64,000 bases of DNA, taken from the NCBI RefSeq assembly GCF_000981385.1, contig NZ_LATZ01000001.1, forward strand, positions 209,014 through 273,013. Reading direction: 5' to 3'. This stretch comes from Bacillus sp. SA1-12. Its GTDB lineage: Bacteria > Bacillota > Bacilli > Bacillales > Bacillaceae. The notes under the pieces are model-generated. The model saw nothing but the letters and a program-made list of their open reading frames with translations, had not been told where the DNA came from and made no database searches. Below are positions 9,434 through 19,264 of the stretch, in pieces. Both the position numbers and the translations under genes were made by a program. Position 1 is the stretch's first letter, and each line of letters starts with the position of its first letter.

Positions 9434-11251
9434 TTATTGCAATGATACTCGGTTTAAAGCTGGTGGTTCAATAACTTTCTGTTCCTTTAAATACTGTAAG
9501 AATGCCCAGTAATCTCCTTCAACCCTGACTGGATCGCGATATTGTGTAAAAGTCGGGTATCCGTCAGCTCCAATAACCAAATAGGCTAATGCAGCAACTC
9601 GATAGGATCTGTTAACATCAAGAGGCTTGCCGTTTATCATAACATGCTGCGGGTCGATTCTGTTATTTATCGGTTTGCTGTCATCATAACGCAAGGAGAC
9701 ATTTTTTGAAACGGCGAGCGGATGGAAGCTTTCTGTTCCGTCTGCTTTTTTTCTCCATTGTTCCTCAAGGATTTGTTTTATTTGTTGGCCGCTTAATGAT
9801 ACAACTAAGACAGGGTTTGCGTAGCCATGTGCTTGCCATTGCTCGCCAAATAGGATCTTACCATCACTATCGGCTGGATTTGTTCCTTTTTTATATAGTA
9901 GATCACCTCGCAAAGGACTTGCTGCGGTCAAAGCGAATTCAGCTGGATTCGCTGCTTTTTTCCCTGCTTCATAATGTACATCTGCAGCAAGATTGGCAAG
10001 TGTACTTTCACCATTTGCATTGCGTGCCCGAGTGATATCACCTGAAAGCTTTGCAACCGGCTCAGCCCATCGCTTTTGTCCCCGGTCAACCCAGTAGGAA
10101 ACCATTTTTTCTATCTCTTTATCAGCAGGAACATCACGTGTGACTGGATGATTTATTGCTGCTGTTAAATGACGAACAACGTCCTTCGTTTCAGGATCAA
10201 TCGATAGATTTATTTCACTAAGGAGACGTCCGTGGTTAGCACCTTCTATTACAGGTCTTGGGTTACCTGCAGGATCGTCAATGGAACAGTTGAATTTTGC
10301 ATGCCAATGCCCTGATATGATGGCATCAATGGCTGGTGAAGCCTCTTTTGCAAAATCAAAGATAGGACCAAAAGGGCTGACACAACCGTTGATGTCATAG
10401 CTGTCACTTTGTGTTGAACCTCCCTCATGAACAACCGCAATAATTGTTTCTACCCCTTTTTCCTGCAATTCTTTTGCATATCGGTTGGCAGATTCAACAA
10501 GAGGATCATTTATTAATGTTCCATCCTGAAACGATGTGGACCCCTTTACTGTTGTAGGTGTCGTAAGGCCGATAAAACCAACAGGGATCTTGCCGCCTTT
10601 TCCATCGCTGACCTTTTTGATTATGTATGGCTTTAATACAAGCTCACCTTTGTTCTCATCACGTATATTGGCAGAAAGATAGTCATAATCTGCTCCTTTA
10701 AATTTCTTCCCTGCTGAATCAGTAAAACAGCTATCAACATCACGAACCCCAAAGCACTTGCCCTGCATCATATGGTTTGTTAAAAACTCTTTTGAAACAT
10801 CAAACTCGTGGTTGCCCGCAACGGAAAAGTCTAAATTAATAGCATTAAGAAATTCAATCGTAGGCTCATCTCTGTGAGAGGCAATTTCGAAAGGCCAGCC
10901 GCTAAAATCATCACCGGCCGAAAACAACAATGAGTTTTCATGTCCGTCCTTCAGTTTCTTAATATGAGTTGCCAAATAGGCAGCTCCTCCAACAGTAAGT
11001 GGTCCCTCTGTTGTTATGATTTGACCGTTTGCCTTGTCATTGAATGGCTGAAGATAACCATGTAAGTCCGTTATACTTAATAATTGAAGTTGAACTAAGT
11101 CATTGTTGTCTTTACCGTTTTTGAACACAGCATTTTGTTCAGCGTGTCCATCTTTTTCCGTAGCTAAAATCTCTGATGATCCAATAAATCCACTACAAAT
11201 AAACACTAAACTTAAAATGACGAAAAAAAGCTGTTTAACTGGCCTCTTCAT
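9434..11251 (-). CDS. Secreted 5'-nucleotidase / 2',3'-cyclic phosphodiesterase-type metallophosphatase
   Basis: A 605-residue exported protein that should release phosphate from extracellular nucleotides (UshA/YfkN family). A signal peptide (about 1-30, hydrophobic FFVILSLVFICSGFIG) precedes a calcineurin-like metallophosphatase domain (about 50-340) with the metal motifs TDLHGYL, SAGDDFSG, AGNHEFD, VVHEGG and SGHWHAKF. The C-terminal 5'-nucleotidase substrate domain (about 380-570) contains SGQQIKQILE and GADGYPTFTQ. No LPXTG anchor or extra repeats are seen. Unlike the longer B. subtilis YfkN, it has a single catalytic unit. It is monocistronic. Its exact substrate range is not readable from sequence. 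Confidence 0.9.
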   Translation of the reverse strand: MKRPVKQLFFVILSLVFICSGFIGSSEILATEKDGHAEQNAVFKNGKDNNDLVQLQLLSITDLHGYLQPFNDKANGQIITTEGPLTVGGAAYLATHIKKLKDGHENSLLFSAGDDFSGWPFEIASHRDEPTIEFLNAINLDFSVAGNHEFDVSKEFLTNHMMQGKCFGVRDVDSCFTDSAGKKFKGADYDYLSANIRDENKGELVLKPYIIKKVSDGKGGKIPVGFIGLTTPTTVKGSTSFQDGTLINDPLVESANRYAKELQEKGVETIIAVVHEGGSTQSDSYDINGCVSPFGPIFDFAKEASPAIDAIISGHWHAKFNCSIDDPAGNPRPVIEGANHGRLLSEINLSIDPETKDVVRHLTAAINHPVTRDVPADKEIEKMVSYWVDRGQKRWAEPVAKLSGDITRARNANGESTLANLAADVHYEAGKKAANPAEFALTAASPLRGDLLYKKGTNPADSDGKILFGEQWQAHGYANPVLVVSLSGQQIKQILEEQWRKKADGTESFHPLAVSKNVSLRYDDSKPINNRIDPQHVMINGKPLDVNRSYRVAALAYLVIGADGYPTFTQYRDPVRVEGDYWAFLQYLKEQKVIEPPALNRVSLQ

Positions 11252-11369
11252 AAATCAATTCCTCCTTATTATTTTTTGCATACAAAATAATCATAGAAAA
11301 TCAATATGAAATCGTTATTTCGTTAATGTGAAATTCATGTAAATTTACTAAAACATCTATAAGATCCCA

Positions 11370-11903
11370 CTATTCTGGAAAGCTTGAAGATCCGATATAT
11401 AATCCCTTTATGATCTTACGGTGATGGAGTTCATGACCGGCAAGGATATATACATAGGCACGGACAGTAACCTTAGAGTTTAAAGCGATCCCTGTTCTTA
11501 CCCAATCCTTTGATTGTAAGCTCTGCAGTAAATGCATTGTCGCTTTTCGAGATGTTGCAAAATGAGCTAAAAGACCTTTCATCGACTGTTTATCAAATTC
11601 TGCATGTTGAATGTAAACATCCTTATCATATCTTGGAAGGGGAACTGGCTCACCTCTCGCAGTACAAAGAAGAGTGTAAGTCAAAATCCTTTCTGTATCT
11701 ATCAAGTGACCAATCACTTCTTTTATGCTCCATTTTTCAGGAGAGTAGCGAAATAATCCTTGAGCATCCGTCAGTTCGTTAAGCAAGCTGTCCGTTTCCT
11801 TATGCTGCTCCTCTAGCTGCTGGACGATATCCCCCTTAGGAACAAGATTTACATATTTTTCAAAATAGGCATCATATTCACTTACTTTTGGACTTTCTTT
11901 CAT
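11370..11903 (-). CDS. DinB-fold metal-dependent protein (DinB_2)
   Basis: A protein of about 177 residues with the four-helix DinB/YfiT fold, which in characterised relatives serves as a thiol S-transferase (bacillithiol or mycothiol). The metal-binding histidine pattern is visible as VIGHLIDTERI (about 66-76) and GHELHHRKII near the C-terminus. ATG at 11903 is chosen over one three codons upstream because the AGGG-type site would overlap the earlier one. It is a single gene between the nucleotidase and the subtilisin. A bacillithiol-dependent role in detoxification is plausible by family but not shown here. Confidence 0.8.
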   Translation of the reverse strand: MKESPKVSEYDAYFEKYVNLVPKGDIVQQLEEQHKETDSLLNELTDAQGLFRYSPEKWSIKEVIGHLIDTERILTYTLLCTARGEPVPLPRYDKDVYIQHAEFDKQSMKGLLAHFATSRKATMHLLQSLQSKDWVRTGIALNSKVTVRAYVYILAGHELHHRKIIKGLYIGSSSFPE

Positions 11904-12079
11904 CTTTATCATCCCTATCAGGTAAAATGAAATTTATTTTTGACTTTGTGTGCTTTATTAGCTTGACCTCTCCCCAAAACATTTTGTCTCAATATTAAGG
12001 TTCATCCTTCTCAAAATTGTGTTTTTTGAAGTTAAAGGGGCAGAGCCCTTTTTGAGACACCATCACTTTTAGTTAACTG

Positions 12080-13537
12080 TTACTTTTTAATATTCATCAA
12101 AGCGCGATAGGCATTCGCTTCTCCCGCACCAAATAAAGGATCCTTCCCGGTTTTTCCATAATCAAGCGCAGTTTGTTGAATACGTACAGCAACTTGTGAA
12201 GGCTTAAATTCAGGGTTTGCCGCTTTAATGACACCCGCTATACCAGCAACTTGAGGAGTCGCCATTGAGGTACCGGCATTATAAGCATATAAAGATCCTA
12301 AATAGGATGGCCATGTGTTCATAATCAAATAGCTTGGATCGGCGGTTGCAGGATCATTTGTTTCAGCATATTTTGAGCCATAATCTCCTCCAGGGGCAGC
12401 AACATCTATCGCTCCATTCCCATAGTTTGAATAGAAAGCGAGCTCTTGATCTGACCATTTTATTGAGGCAGACACATTAATAACTCCTGGCAACTGTGCA
12501 GGAACAACAGTTGCTGGACCTTTGATTTTCATTCCGTAAGGTTCATAGAGCTTTGTTAAGAAATCATTAACCTCGTTTTTGTCAGCAAGGTTTAAACTTT
12601 CATTCCCGCTTCCTGCTACTAAGGTCACTCCATTATTCACTGCATACTGGATCGCACGTTTCCAAAGTAATGTTTCGGCCACCGTTTTTTCACTTTCACC
12701 TTCTATGATCATTTTCGTATTGTAATAGAATCGCAAAGACATATTGATGACATCAACATTATCGTTTGTCGCAGCAATAATTCCATCAATGATCCAAGAT
12801 GGCTGACCAAGAGCTAGTTCCGAATAAAGTACACGATATGCACGAATCCCTAGATCTGGTCCTACGCCCTTTATTTTTCCATTTGCTGCAATAATCCCTG
12901 CCACATGCGTCCCATGCCCATTTCTGTCTTTTATATCATTTGGATCACCTGTTTCAGTTGCATCCATTCCAGCTGGAACCAAATTACGTCCGCCAATTAG
13001 ATTATTCTTTAAATCTGGATGGGATGGATCGATTCCGGTATCAATTACCCCAACTACTGCACGATGTGTAATCTCTCCGTCATCATTTATATATCCTCCT
13101 GTTTCAATCGCATATGATTTCCCATTATTCGTAACTCTTTGAATATCCCATTGAGATTCCCAGTAGCTTTCCTTTTCACTCTGTTTGATGATCGTTATTT
13201 GTTTATTATAAGGAATCGCTCCCGACGGTTTAATCTGCAAAGATATTTCTCTATTAGCTGCCACAATAGAGGGTATTTTTTCCAAATCAGAAAGGAAGGA
13301 TGCCTGATTTGATTTCACTTCCAATCCACTAACCTCGGGGAGCACTTTCGTAACTACTCCACCAGCTTTTTGAATGATTTGTTTATAATCCTTTGGCAAT
13401 TCATCTTTAAATGCTATGACATAAAAGTTCTCTTCATTTTTTGCTTCTTCACCAGCAAGTGCATATGTACTGTTTCCAGCAAATAGACTTACCCCTAAAA
13501 GAAACAAAAGTAAACGATGTAGCAAAATTTTCTTCAA
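12080..13537 (-). CDS. Secreted subtilisin-like serine protease (S8) with I9 propeptide
   Basis: A 485-residue exported protease. The start is taken at the TTG at 13537, 8 bases after AAAGGAGG; it gives MKKILLHRLLLF, a standard signal peptide. An inhibitor I9-type propeptide follows (about 37-100), then the catalytic domain with Asp166 (VIDTGIDPSHPD), His211 (NGHGTHVAG), oxyanion Asn in AGSGNES and Ser424 (GTSMATPQVAG). The chain ends soon after the catalytic domain, so no wall anchor or C-terminal domain is present. All catalytic residues are intact. Likely a scavenging protease; it could also mature a neighbouring export product, for which there is no direct evidence. Confidence 0.92.
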   Translation of the reverse strand: MKKILLHRLLLFLLGVSLFAGNSTYALAGEEAKNEENFYVIAFKDELPKDYKQIIQKAGGVVTKVLPEVSGLEVKSNQASFLSDLEKIPSIVAANREISLQIKPSGAIPYNKQITIIKQSEKESYWESQWDIQRVTNNGKSYAIETGGYINDDGEITHRAVVGVIDTGIDPSHPDLKNNLIGGRNLVPAGMDATETGDPNDIKDRNGHGTHVAGIIAANGKIKGVGPDLGIRAYRVLYSELALGQPSWIIDGIIAATNDNVDVINMSLRFYYNTKMIIEGESEKTVAETLLWKRAIQYAVNNGVTLVAGSGNESLNLADKNEVNDFLTKLYEPYGMKIKGPATVVPAQLPGVINVSASIKWSDQELAFYSNYGNGAIDVAAPGGDYGSKYAETNDPATADPSYLIMNTWPSYLGSLYAYNAGTSMATPQVAGIAGVIKAANPEFKPSQVAVRIQQTALDYGKTGKDPLFGAGEANAYRALMNIKK

Positions 13538-13636
13538 CAACACTACCTCCTTTTGATACAAATAATAATTCTCATAAACTATGTTACTATTAAATGGATT
13601 TTATTCCAAATTTTACATTAAAAAAACACAACAATA

Positions 13637-13678
13637 AAGGCTGCTTTAAGAGATTAATGAATCTATTAAAACAGCCTT
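13637..13678 (-). terminator. Terminator of the ABC export operon
   Basis: AAGGCTGTTTTAA and TTAAAGCAGCCTT pair on the minus strand, with a modest T-rich tail. It is about 150 bases after the last gene of the operon. Confidence 0.65.
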
Positions 13679-13830
13679 ATTTTCTACATTTATTTACTTA
13701 AATCTTTCCTTTTAAAACCTTTTGGCACAAGATGAAAATAAAGTACCCACCAGCACTAAAGCTGAGAAAGAAATATAGTCATTGGCTTTCACTAAAACAA
13801 GATAAATACCAAACTTGCCATTCATTACAT

Positions 13831-14724
13831 TCATTGTTTGATCATCTCGACATTCTTTGGATTTACCAGTACAATTTTTCCATCCTCAAGCTCAACTCTA
13901 AGCTTATTTGAGTCTCCTAGCTCAATCGAGTCTAGATAATCACGAGGGATTTGAATTCTTCCAGCACGATCAATAACAGCAAGCTCAACATGTGTTTCTT
14001 CCTCTTCCATTGCTTGTTCCTTATTATGTTGTTCCTCAAAATAGGTCTTCCGCAAAATCTCACTGGACGTTTTTCCGTCTCGTATGGCAACAACACGATC
14101 GAGTTTTTTCGTTAATTCCGTATCATGGGAGACAATCACGATCGTCTTTCCCAAAGACTGATTTAACTCCCTAAAAACCCCGAGGATCACATCAGCTGTT
14201 TTTGAATCTACGCTTCCAGTCGGTTCATCTGCCAATAGAAGATTAGGATTATTCGCAAGTGCGATCGCGATCGCAACCCGCTGTTGCTCGCCACCTGAAA
14301 GCATCGTTAATTTATTGTTATATCGATGCCCCATCCCGACTAATTCCAGTAATTCCTTTGCTCTTTCTCGTTTATGTCGTCCTTTTAGCAGCATTGGAAG
14401 CTCAACATTTTCAATTGCCGATAAATATGGGATCAAATTTCGTGCATTATTTTGCCAGACAAACCCGACCGTTTCCAGCTTATATTTGACAAGCTCATTC
14501 GATTGCATCCTTAATAAATCCTTACCGTCAACGAGACATTTTCCCGCTGTAGGCCGATCTAAGCCGCCTAGCATATTTAATAATGTTGACTTTCCGCTGC
14601 CGCTTGATCCGATGATCCCCATTAATTCTCCATTTTGTACATCTAAGTCAAGCCCTTGCAGAGCCATCACTTCATTTTCTTCGTCTACCTTATAAATTTT
14701 CACTAAATCTTTACATTGAATCAT
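13831..14724 (-). CDS. ABC exporter ATPase with C-terminal AbrB-like domain
   Basis: A 297-residue protein. Residues about 1-225 are a complete LolD/MacB-type ATPase: Walker A IGSSGSGKST, Q-loop FVWQ, signature LSGGEQQRVA, Walker B LLLADEPTGSVD and switch His in VSHDTEL. An acidic linker (about 228-245, rich in Glu) leads to residues about 246-288, which match the AbrB/SpoVT swapped-hairpin pattern (VIDRAGRIQIPRDYL, then LRVELEDGKIVLV). ATG at 14724 lies 1 base after the permease stop codon; an upstream GTG lacks a ribosome site. The fusion is unusual: the domain may dimerise the ATPase or bind DNA. The ATPase role is firm, the tail role is inference. Confidence 0.85.
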   Translation of the reverse strand: MIQCKDLVKIYKVDEENEVMALQGLDLDVQNGELMGIIGSSGSGKSTLLNMLGGLDRPTAGKCLVDGKDLLRMQSNELVKYKLETVGFVWQNNARNLIPYLSAIENVELPMLLKGRHKRERAKELLELVGMGHRYNNKLTMLSGGEQQRVAIAIALANNPNLLLADEPTGSVDSKTADVILGVFRELNQSLGKTIVIVSHDTELTKKLDRVVAIRDGKTSSEILRKTYFEEQHNKEQAMEEEETHVELAVIDRAGRIQIPRDYLDSIELGDSNKLRVELEDGKIVLVNPKNVEMIKQ

Positions 14725-14725
14725 C

Positions 14726-17554
14726 TTAATCCTCACCCAACTTAATTGCTTGATAGATTTTTATTTTCTTCACAAGCATAACTAATATCGTTAATCCCAC
14801 TATTAACATGAATGAGACAAAGAAGTAGATTTTCCGTTCATCACTAACATCAAACAAGACATGGAATGGAAGCTGGCTATCCATAGACAGATGAAATAAA
14901 GGAACAAATAAAATGCTTGTCAATCCCCCAATGAACAAACCTAGTAAACAGGCAAAACCTGAAGTAAATAGTTGTTCATATAACAGGATGCCGATTAATT
15001 TCCGAAGCGGAATTCCCATTGCACGGTAGACACCATATTGAAGAACACGCGCCTTTATGGTTAAAATCCAGAATAATAGAAAGCCAATAAAGGCAATCAT
15101 AATAGAAATGATAAACCCTAAGGTTAATGAACCATTTAATCCTAATAGAAAGGCACTATTTTTTAATTCTACAAGCTGTGGATGAACATCCTGCATGGTA
15201 AGAACAGGAATCCCTTCTTGTTGCAAATGTTTATATAAAGATGCCCTTGAGGCATCAGGCTTTATTTTTAGCCATACCTCATACGGTTCTAATCCCATGG
15301 CATTTTGAAAATAAGGTAAATTTCCAACAATTAGTGCTGGCTTCTCCTCATCCTCTTCTTCTTTTTCGGGTAAAAAACCTGGCCAATAATCAATAATTCC
15401 ATAAACGACAACCTCCATCGTCACTGAAGAATTGCCATTAAGCTTGATGTAATCACCTTCCTTCACCCCGAGTGAAGCGGCAACAGATCTTGAGATCAAA
15501 ACAGAGCTAGGCTCCTTTGCGAGCAAATTCAAATAACTATACCAATGATGTTGCAACAATGAAGGATGAAACCAAGCTGTTTGTCCAAATTCCTTCGGTT
15601 CAATTCCCATCAGTTCATAGGAATATAGACTTTTTCCTTTCGCTTCAGCCTTAACACCATCTACGCGCAGCACCTTTGCTGCATGCTCGATCTCATTAAT
15701 GTTTAAAAATGGTTCAAATGATGGTTCAGTAAAAACAATTTCTTTCTCTACTGCAGCAACAGGCGTTTCTGCCGCTCCTGATGATGGAGCAGATTCCGTT
15801 GGCGGTACGGCCGCAGCACCACTAGGAGGAGATTGTACTTCATTGCTCTCCCACTTCACATCTAAGGTAAGATCGGCTCCATTTTCATAGCGTATTTGCC
15901 GCTCAAAATTTTCGTTTAATGTCCTTGCTGCACTTGCACTAAACACCCCGACACCAATCGTCATGATAAGAAACAGCATAAGAAATTGATATTGCGATAT
16001 TGACCGGCTTACTTGAATAAATGTACTGTAAAGCGACAGGTTCCAATACCTTTTACCAAGCTTATAAATAATGCCTAATAAAAATGGATATAGATAAAGC
16101 AATATTACTCCGAGACCAATAATAAAGAGAGCTGGAATGAAAAATAACATAGGATCAACAAATCCATCTTGATTCAAGGATTGCTTCCGATTAGAAAACA
16201 CATACAGCCCATAGACTGAGATCCCAAGCAGAATGGCACCAATAATCATCGTTATCCAGTTGGTCTTTGTCATGGCTTTAACTGACTTCTGTTTTTGATG
16301 AACAATACTTTGCTTCGATCCTTGATAAACTGGGATCATCACCATCACTATTGAAGTTAATAATGCAATTGCAGCATAGAAATAGGAATCAGCTCCTGCA
16401 CGGATAGGCAATGCTTCCCTTTGCACAAACTGAAGAAAGCCATTAGTTCCCCCCAGCAGCTTGCACATAAGTATCCCAAGCTGGGGACCAATAAAAAACG
16501 AAATGACCCCTAATATCCCGATCTCAATAAGATAGATTTTCATAATTTGCATTCTTGTAGCGCCGCGGCTTGATAGAACGGCGATTTCATTTAGCTGCCG
16601 ATTGACAATTAAACGGGATACCATAAAGAGGTATAGCGAAAGCATAACAAGAACAGGGATGTTTAAGGACCAAAGCATTGTTTTTAATTGTTCCTCTTTT
16701 TTGTCGTATGATATTAATATATCGGCAATTGGAAAGCTGGAGATAACATCCGTGTCAATGACGTCACTTATTTCAGCTTTTATTCTTCCCTCTAACTGAA
16801 GCAAATCAGTGAATTGATGATTTTCAATGGCATGATAATCCCATGCTGTATAAAAGCGGACAGAACCAAGAAACTCATCCTTTAACAGCTCCCTTTGAAA
16901 CAAATCTTCCAAAACAATAAAATCATCGGTGTAACGTTCTGGAGGAATAGACCAATAAGGGTCATTTTGGTCTTTTGCCCGAAAGGTACCAACTGGGATG
17001 ACGGTAATGGTTTGATTTTCTTCCACTGCACGTAAACGGTTATTTAAAACAATTCCCCTTTTTTTCAATGTTCTTTCAGGTACTAATACTTCAATAATTC
17101 CCTGCTTATTGTTTTCTGGAAGCCGCCCATCTGTAAGAGTCATATGCTCCTTAATATTTGTAAGACTGACGAATCTGCCATGCTCCTCTTCAGCTTCCTC
17201 TGCATTTTCTTTATAAATCGAAAAAGGGACGGTACTTATAACGGTTGCATTCGCCAGTTTAGGCAGGTTGATATCAGATGTTAGCTGCTGATTAATCTTT
17301 TCAATTTTTCCCGTTGTTTCAACTGAGCCATTTCCGTCAGAAAAACTAGTTAGAAAGGAAAATTCCCCCGGAAATTGATCATGATCTAACTGATGCTGCT
17401 CTAATTCCTTTACTAACAACTTATGTAGCACGCTTGAGGTATAAGTAGGTATACTTGAAACAAGGGAAACTGTCATTATAAGTCCGAGGAATAAGCTGCA
17501 AGTCAACCATTTATTATTCAGCATTTTTTGAACGATGATCTTAAAAAGTGCCAC
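14726..17554 (-). CDS. FtsX/MacB-type ABC permease, 942 residues
   Basis: A large membrane protein of the type VII ABC superfamily (MacB/LolE/FtsX), which moves substrates by mechanotransmission rather than through a channel. One membrane segment lies near residue 20, an extracellular domain at about 40-290, a group of helices around 300-520, a second extracellular domain (about 545-790) with a Pro/Ala/Ser-rich stretch near 585-600, and three C-terminal helices (about 800-935) carrying FtsX-like VYRAMGIPLRKLIGILL. Two FtsX units in one chain make it self-sufficient. It is translated after the HlyD-like gene and before the AbrB-tailed ATPase, so the four genes build one exporter. Substrate unknown; an antimicrobial or lipid-like molecule fits the family. 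Confidence 0.87.
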   Translation of the reverse strand: MALFKIIVQKMLNNKWLTCSLFLGLIMTVSLVSSIPTYTSSVLHKLLVKELEQHQLDHDQFPGEFSFLTSFSDGNGSVETTGKIEKINQQLTSDINLPKLANATVISTVPFSIYKENAEEAEEEHGRFVSLTNIKEHMTLTDGRLPENNKQGIIEVLVPERTLKKRGIVLNNRLRAVEENQTITVIPVGTFRAKDQNDPYWSIPPERYTDDFIVLEDLFQRELLKDEFLGSVRFYTAWDYHAIENHQFTDLLQLEGRIKAEISDVIDTDVISSFPIADILISYDKKEEQLKTMLWSLNIPVLVMLSLYLFMVSRLIVNRQLNEIAVLSSRGATRMQIMKIYLIEIGILGVISFFIGPQLGILMCKLLGGTNGFLQFVQREALPIRAGADSYFYAAIALLTSIVMVMIPVYQGSKQSIVHQKQKSVKAMTKTNWITMIIGAILLGISVYGLYVFSNRKQSLNQDGFVDPMLFFIPALFIIGLGVILLYLYPFLLGIIYKLGKRYWNLSLYSTFIQVSRSISQYQFLMLFLIMTIGVGVFSASAARTLNENFERQIRYENGADLTLDVKWESNEVQSPPSGAAAVPPTESAPSSGAAETPVAAVEKEIVFTEPSFEPFLNINEIEHAAKVLRVDGVKAEAKGKSLYSYELMGIEPKEFGQTAWFHPSLLQHHWYSYLNLLAKEPSSVLISRSVAASLGVKEGDYIKLNGNSSVTMEVVVYGIIDYWPGFLPEKEEEDEEKPALIVGNLPYFQNAMGLEPYEVWLKIKPDASRASLYKHLQQEGIPVLTMQDVHPQLVELKNSAFLLGLNGSLTLGFIISIMIAFIGFLLFWILTIKARVLQYGVYRAMGIPLRKLIGILLYEQLFTSGFACLLGLFIGGLTSILFVPLFHLSMDSQLPFHVLFDVSDERKIYFFVSFMLIVGLTILVMLVKKIKIYQAIKLGED

Positions 17555-17568
17555 ACTCTCTCACCTCC

Positions 17569-18600
17569 TTACTTTAAAATGACAGTGTCTCCTGTTTCCA
17601 ATCCTCTTATAACCTCAACTTCAGTATCTGATACAAGCCCCTTTTCAATATCAATTTCACGCTTTGCTTCACCTTCTAAAACTTGTACATAATCACGGCC
17701 TGCCATACTTCTTAAAGCACTCTTCGGAATGATAAGCACATTCTCCCGTTTACCTGTAATAATTTCAAAGTCAATCGAATCTCCTACTTTAACATCCTTT
17801 GGTGGATTTTCAATGGCAATAAAAATACTTCTTTGATATAGATCTGGATTCTCTTCAATCTTCTCAACTGGAACTTCTGATGGAGTTTGTACTACCTTGC
17901 CCGCAGTTTTCTTCCCGTTTATCGTAATTTCAGCCTTCATCCCTATTTTGGTATCAACCAATTCATTTCCGCTAATGGCAGAGTAAACAAGTTGAAGCTT
18001 TGAAGTATCTGCAACATGAACAATGGATTCATATGCTTCAATGGCATCTCCGGCATTTTTTTCGGTAATGAAAGTAACGATGCCATTAATCGGAGAAGTA
18101 ATTCTCGTTTTCTCCAGTTCATTTTTTAAATGTTCAACACGCAATTGTAAACTATCAAGATCTAATTCTGCTAAATCAATTGAATATGTATCAGCATTTT
18201 GCGCGTTTAATTGCTTTAATTTAATCTCTGCTTTTTTTAAGTCTATCTCCGCTAATTCCAAATCAAATGCAAGACTGCCAGATTCTATTTCTGCAATTAA
18301 CTGACCCTTTTTAACAAGCTCTCCTTTCTTAACACTGATCTTTTTTAATCGGGTGCCTGACTGCGAAAATGCTAGCGGTCTGTTTTCTGCAGGTTCAACG
18401 GTTCCTAAGCCCTTTACCCGCTTAATAACATCCCCTTTTTTCACCTCTACAACCTCGTAATCAATCTTTGCAGGTTCAACTAATGGAGGAGCAAGAACAG
18501 GTTCCTCTTGCGGAAGTAAAGAACAAGCTGACAAAGGAATTACTAAAGCAATAGATAAGAAGGAATAAGCAGCATAACGAGATGTTTTCTTTTCATTCAA
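17569..18600 (-). CDS. HlyD/MacA-type adaptor lipoprotein
   Basis: A 343-residue membrane-fusion-type subunit of an ABC exporter. The TTG at 18600, 9 bases after GGAGG and overlapping the ATPase gene by 8 bases, is the best start; it yields MNEKKTSRYAAYSFLSIALV with lipobox PLSAC, so it is an outer-face lipoprotein. A lipoyl/biotinyl-like hairpin (about 50-90 and 160-200) surrounds a coiled-coil rich in Leu and Glu (about 105-160), followed by beta-barrel segments (about 205-340) ending in EVIRGLETGDTVILK. In a Gram-positive such proteins assist FtsX-type permeases, as MacA-like YknX does. Confidence 0.87.
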   Translation of the reverse strand: MNEKKTSRYAAYSFLSIALVIPLSACSLLPQEEPVLAPPLVEPAKIDYEVVEVKKGDVIKRVKGLGTVEPAENRPLAFSQSGTRLKKISVKKGELVKKGQLIAEIESGSLAFDLELAEIDLKKAEIKLKQLNAQNADTYSIDLAELDLDSLQLRVEHLKNELEKTRITSPINGIVTFITEKNAGDAIEAYESIVHVADTSKLQLVYSAISGNELVDTKIGMKAEITINGKKTAGKVVQTPSEVPVEKIEENPDLYQRSIFIAIENPPKDVKVGDSIDFEIITGKRENVLIIPKSALRSMAGRDYVQVLEGEAKREIDIEKGLVSDTEVEVIRGLETGDTVILK

Positions 18601-19264
18601 TTCTTCCATCCTCCAATGTATACACATGATCAAGCATTTCCATAATTGCTGGATCATGGGTCGTCAAAATCATAGTCGTTTTTTTCTCTTTTACCAGTTT
18701 TTTAAATACCTGCACAATCTGAAACGCCATTGTACTATTTAATTCAGCTGTAGGTTCGTCTGCCAAAATAAGCGGTGGCTGGGCAGAAATTGCCCGGGCA
18801 ATTGCCACTCGCTGTTGTTCTCCTCCAGAAAGTTCAAAAGGACGATGCTTTGCTCGGTTTGTTAAACCGACTACTTCAATCGCTTCTTTCACTCTTGTGT
18901 TCCACTCTCCTTTTGGAACACCAGCAACTCTAAGCCCAAACTCAACATTTTCTTCCACCGTCATTAAAGGTACAAGGCCATGTGACTGAAAAATAAATCC
19001 AAGCTTTGTCCGCCGATATTCTGATTGTTGTTTAGAAGTCAACGGACTTAGCGGCTGACCATGAAAATAAATTTCGCCTTTCGTAGGCCGATCAAGTGCA
19101 CCTATTAAATTTAATAATGTTGTTTTCCCTGAACCAGACCTCCCCTTTAAAGCAATGAGCTGATTTTTTTTAATTGAAAGATTGATTTGGTTTAATACGC
19201 GTACCTTTTGAGTGCCATTGCCATATACTCGTTCAACGTCCTTTATTTCAACAATCGTATTGAT
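18593..19264 (-). CDS. ABC exporter ATPase (LolD/MacB type) with non-canonical start codon
   Basis: A complete 223-residue ABC ATPase: Walker A KGRSGSGKTT (about 41-50), Q-loop FIFQSHGL, signature LSGGEQQRVA, Walker B LILADEPTAEL and His in LTTHDPA. No ATG, GTG or TTG lies in frame before Walker A; the in-frame stop is a TGA just upstream. A strong GGAGG ends 9 bases before an ATC codon (19264), giving MNTIVEIKDVERVYG, which is where related proteins start; an ATT three codons later is the alternative. Either the gene uses a rare AUC/AUU start, limiting its expression, or a small mutation moved its start. Walker A reads GRSGSGKT instead of the usual G-x-S/P-G-S-G-K-S/T with little effect expected. 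First gene of the operon. Confidence 0.8.
   Translation of the reverse strand: MNTIVEIKDVERVYGNGTQKVRVLNQINLSIKKNQLIALKGRSGSGKTTLLNLIGALDRPTKGEIYFHGQPLSPLTSKQQSEYRRTKLGFIFQSHGLVPLMTVEENVEFGLRVAGVPKGEWNTRVKEAIEVVGLTNRAKHRPFELSGGEQQRVAIARAISAQPPLILADEPTAELNSTMAFQIVQVFKKLVKEKKTTMILTTHDPAIMEMLDHVYTLEDGRIE

Noticed and set aside
13720..13830. 36-codon frame (begins MNGKFGIYLVLVK) directly after the AbrB-tailed ATPase gene
   Set aside because: Hydrophobic and open, but without a ribosome site and too short to judge; it may be a remnant of a permease end.
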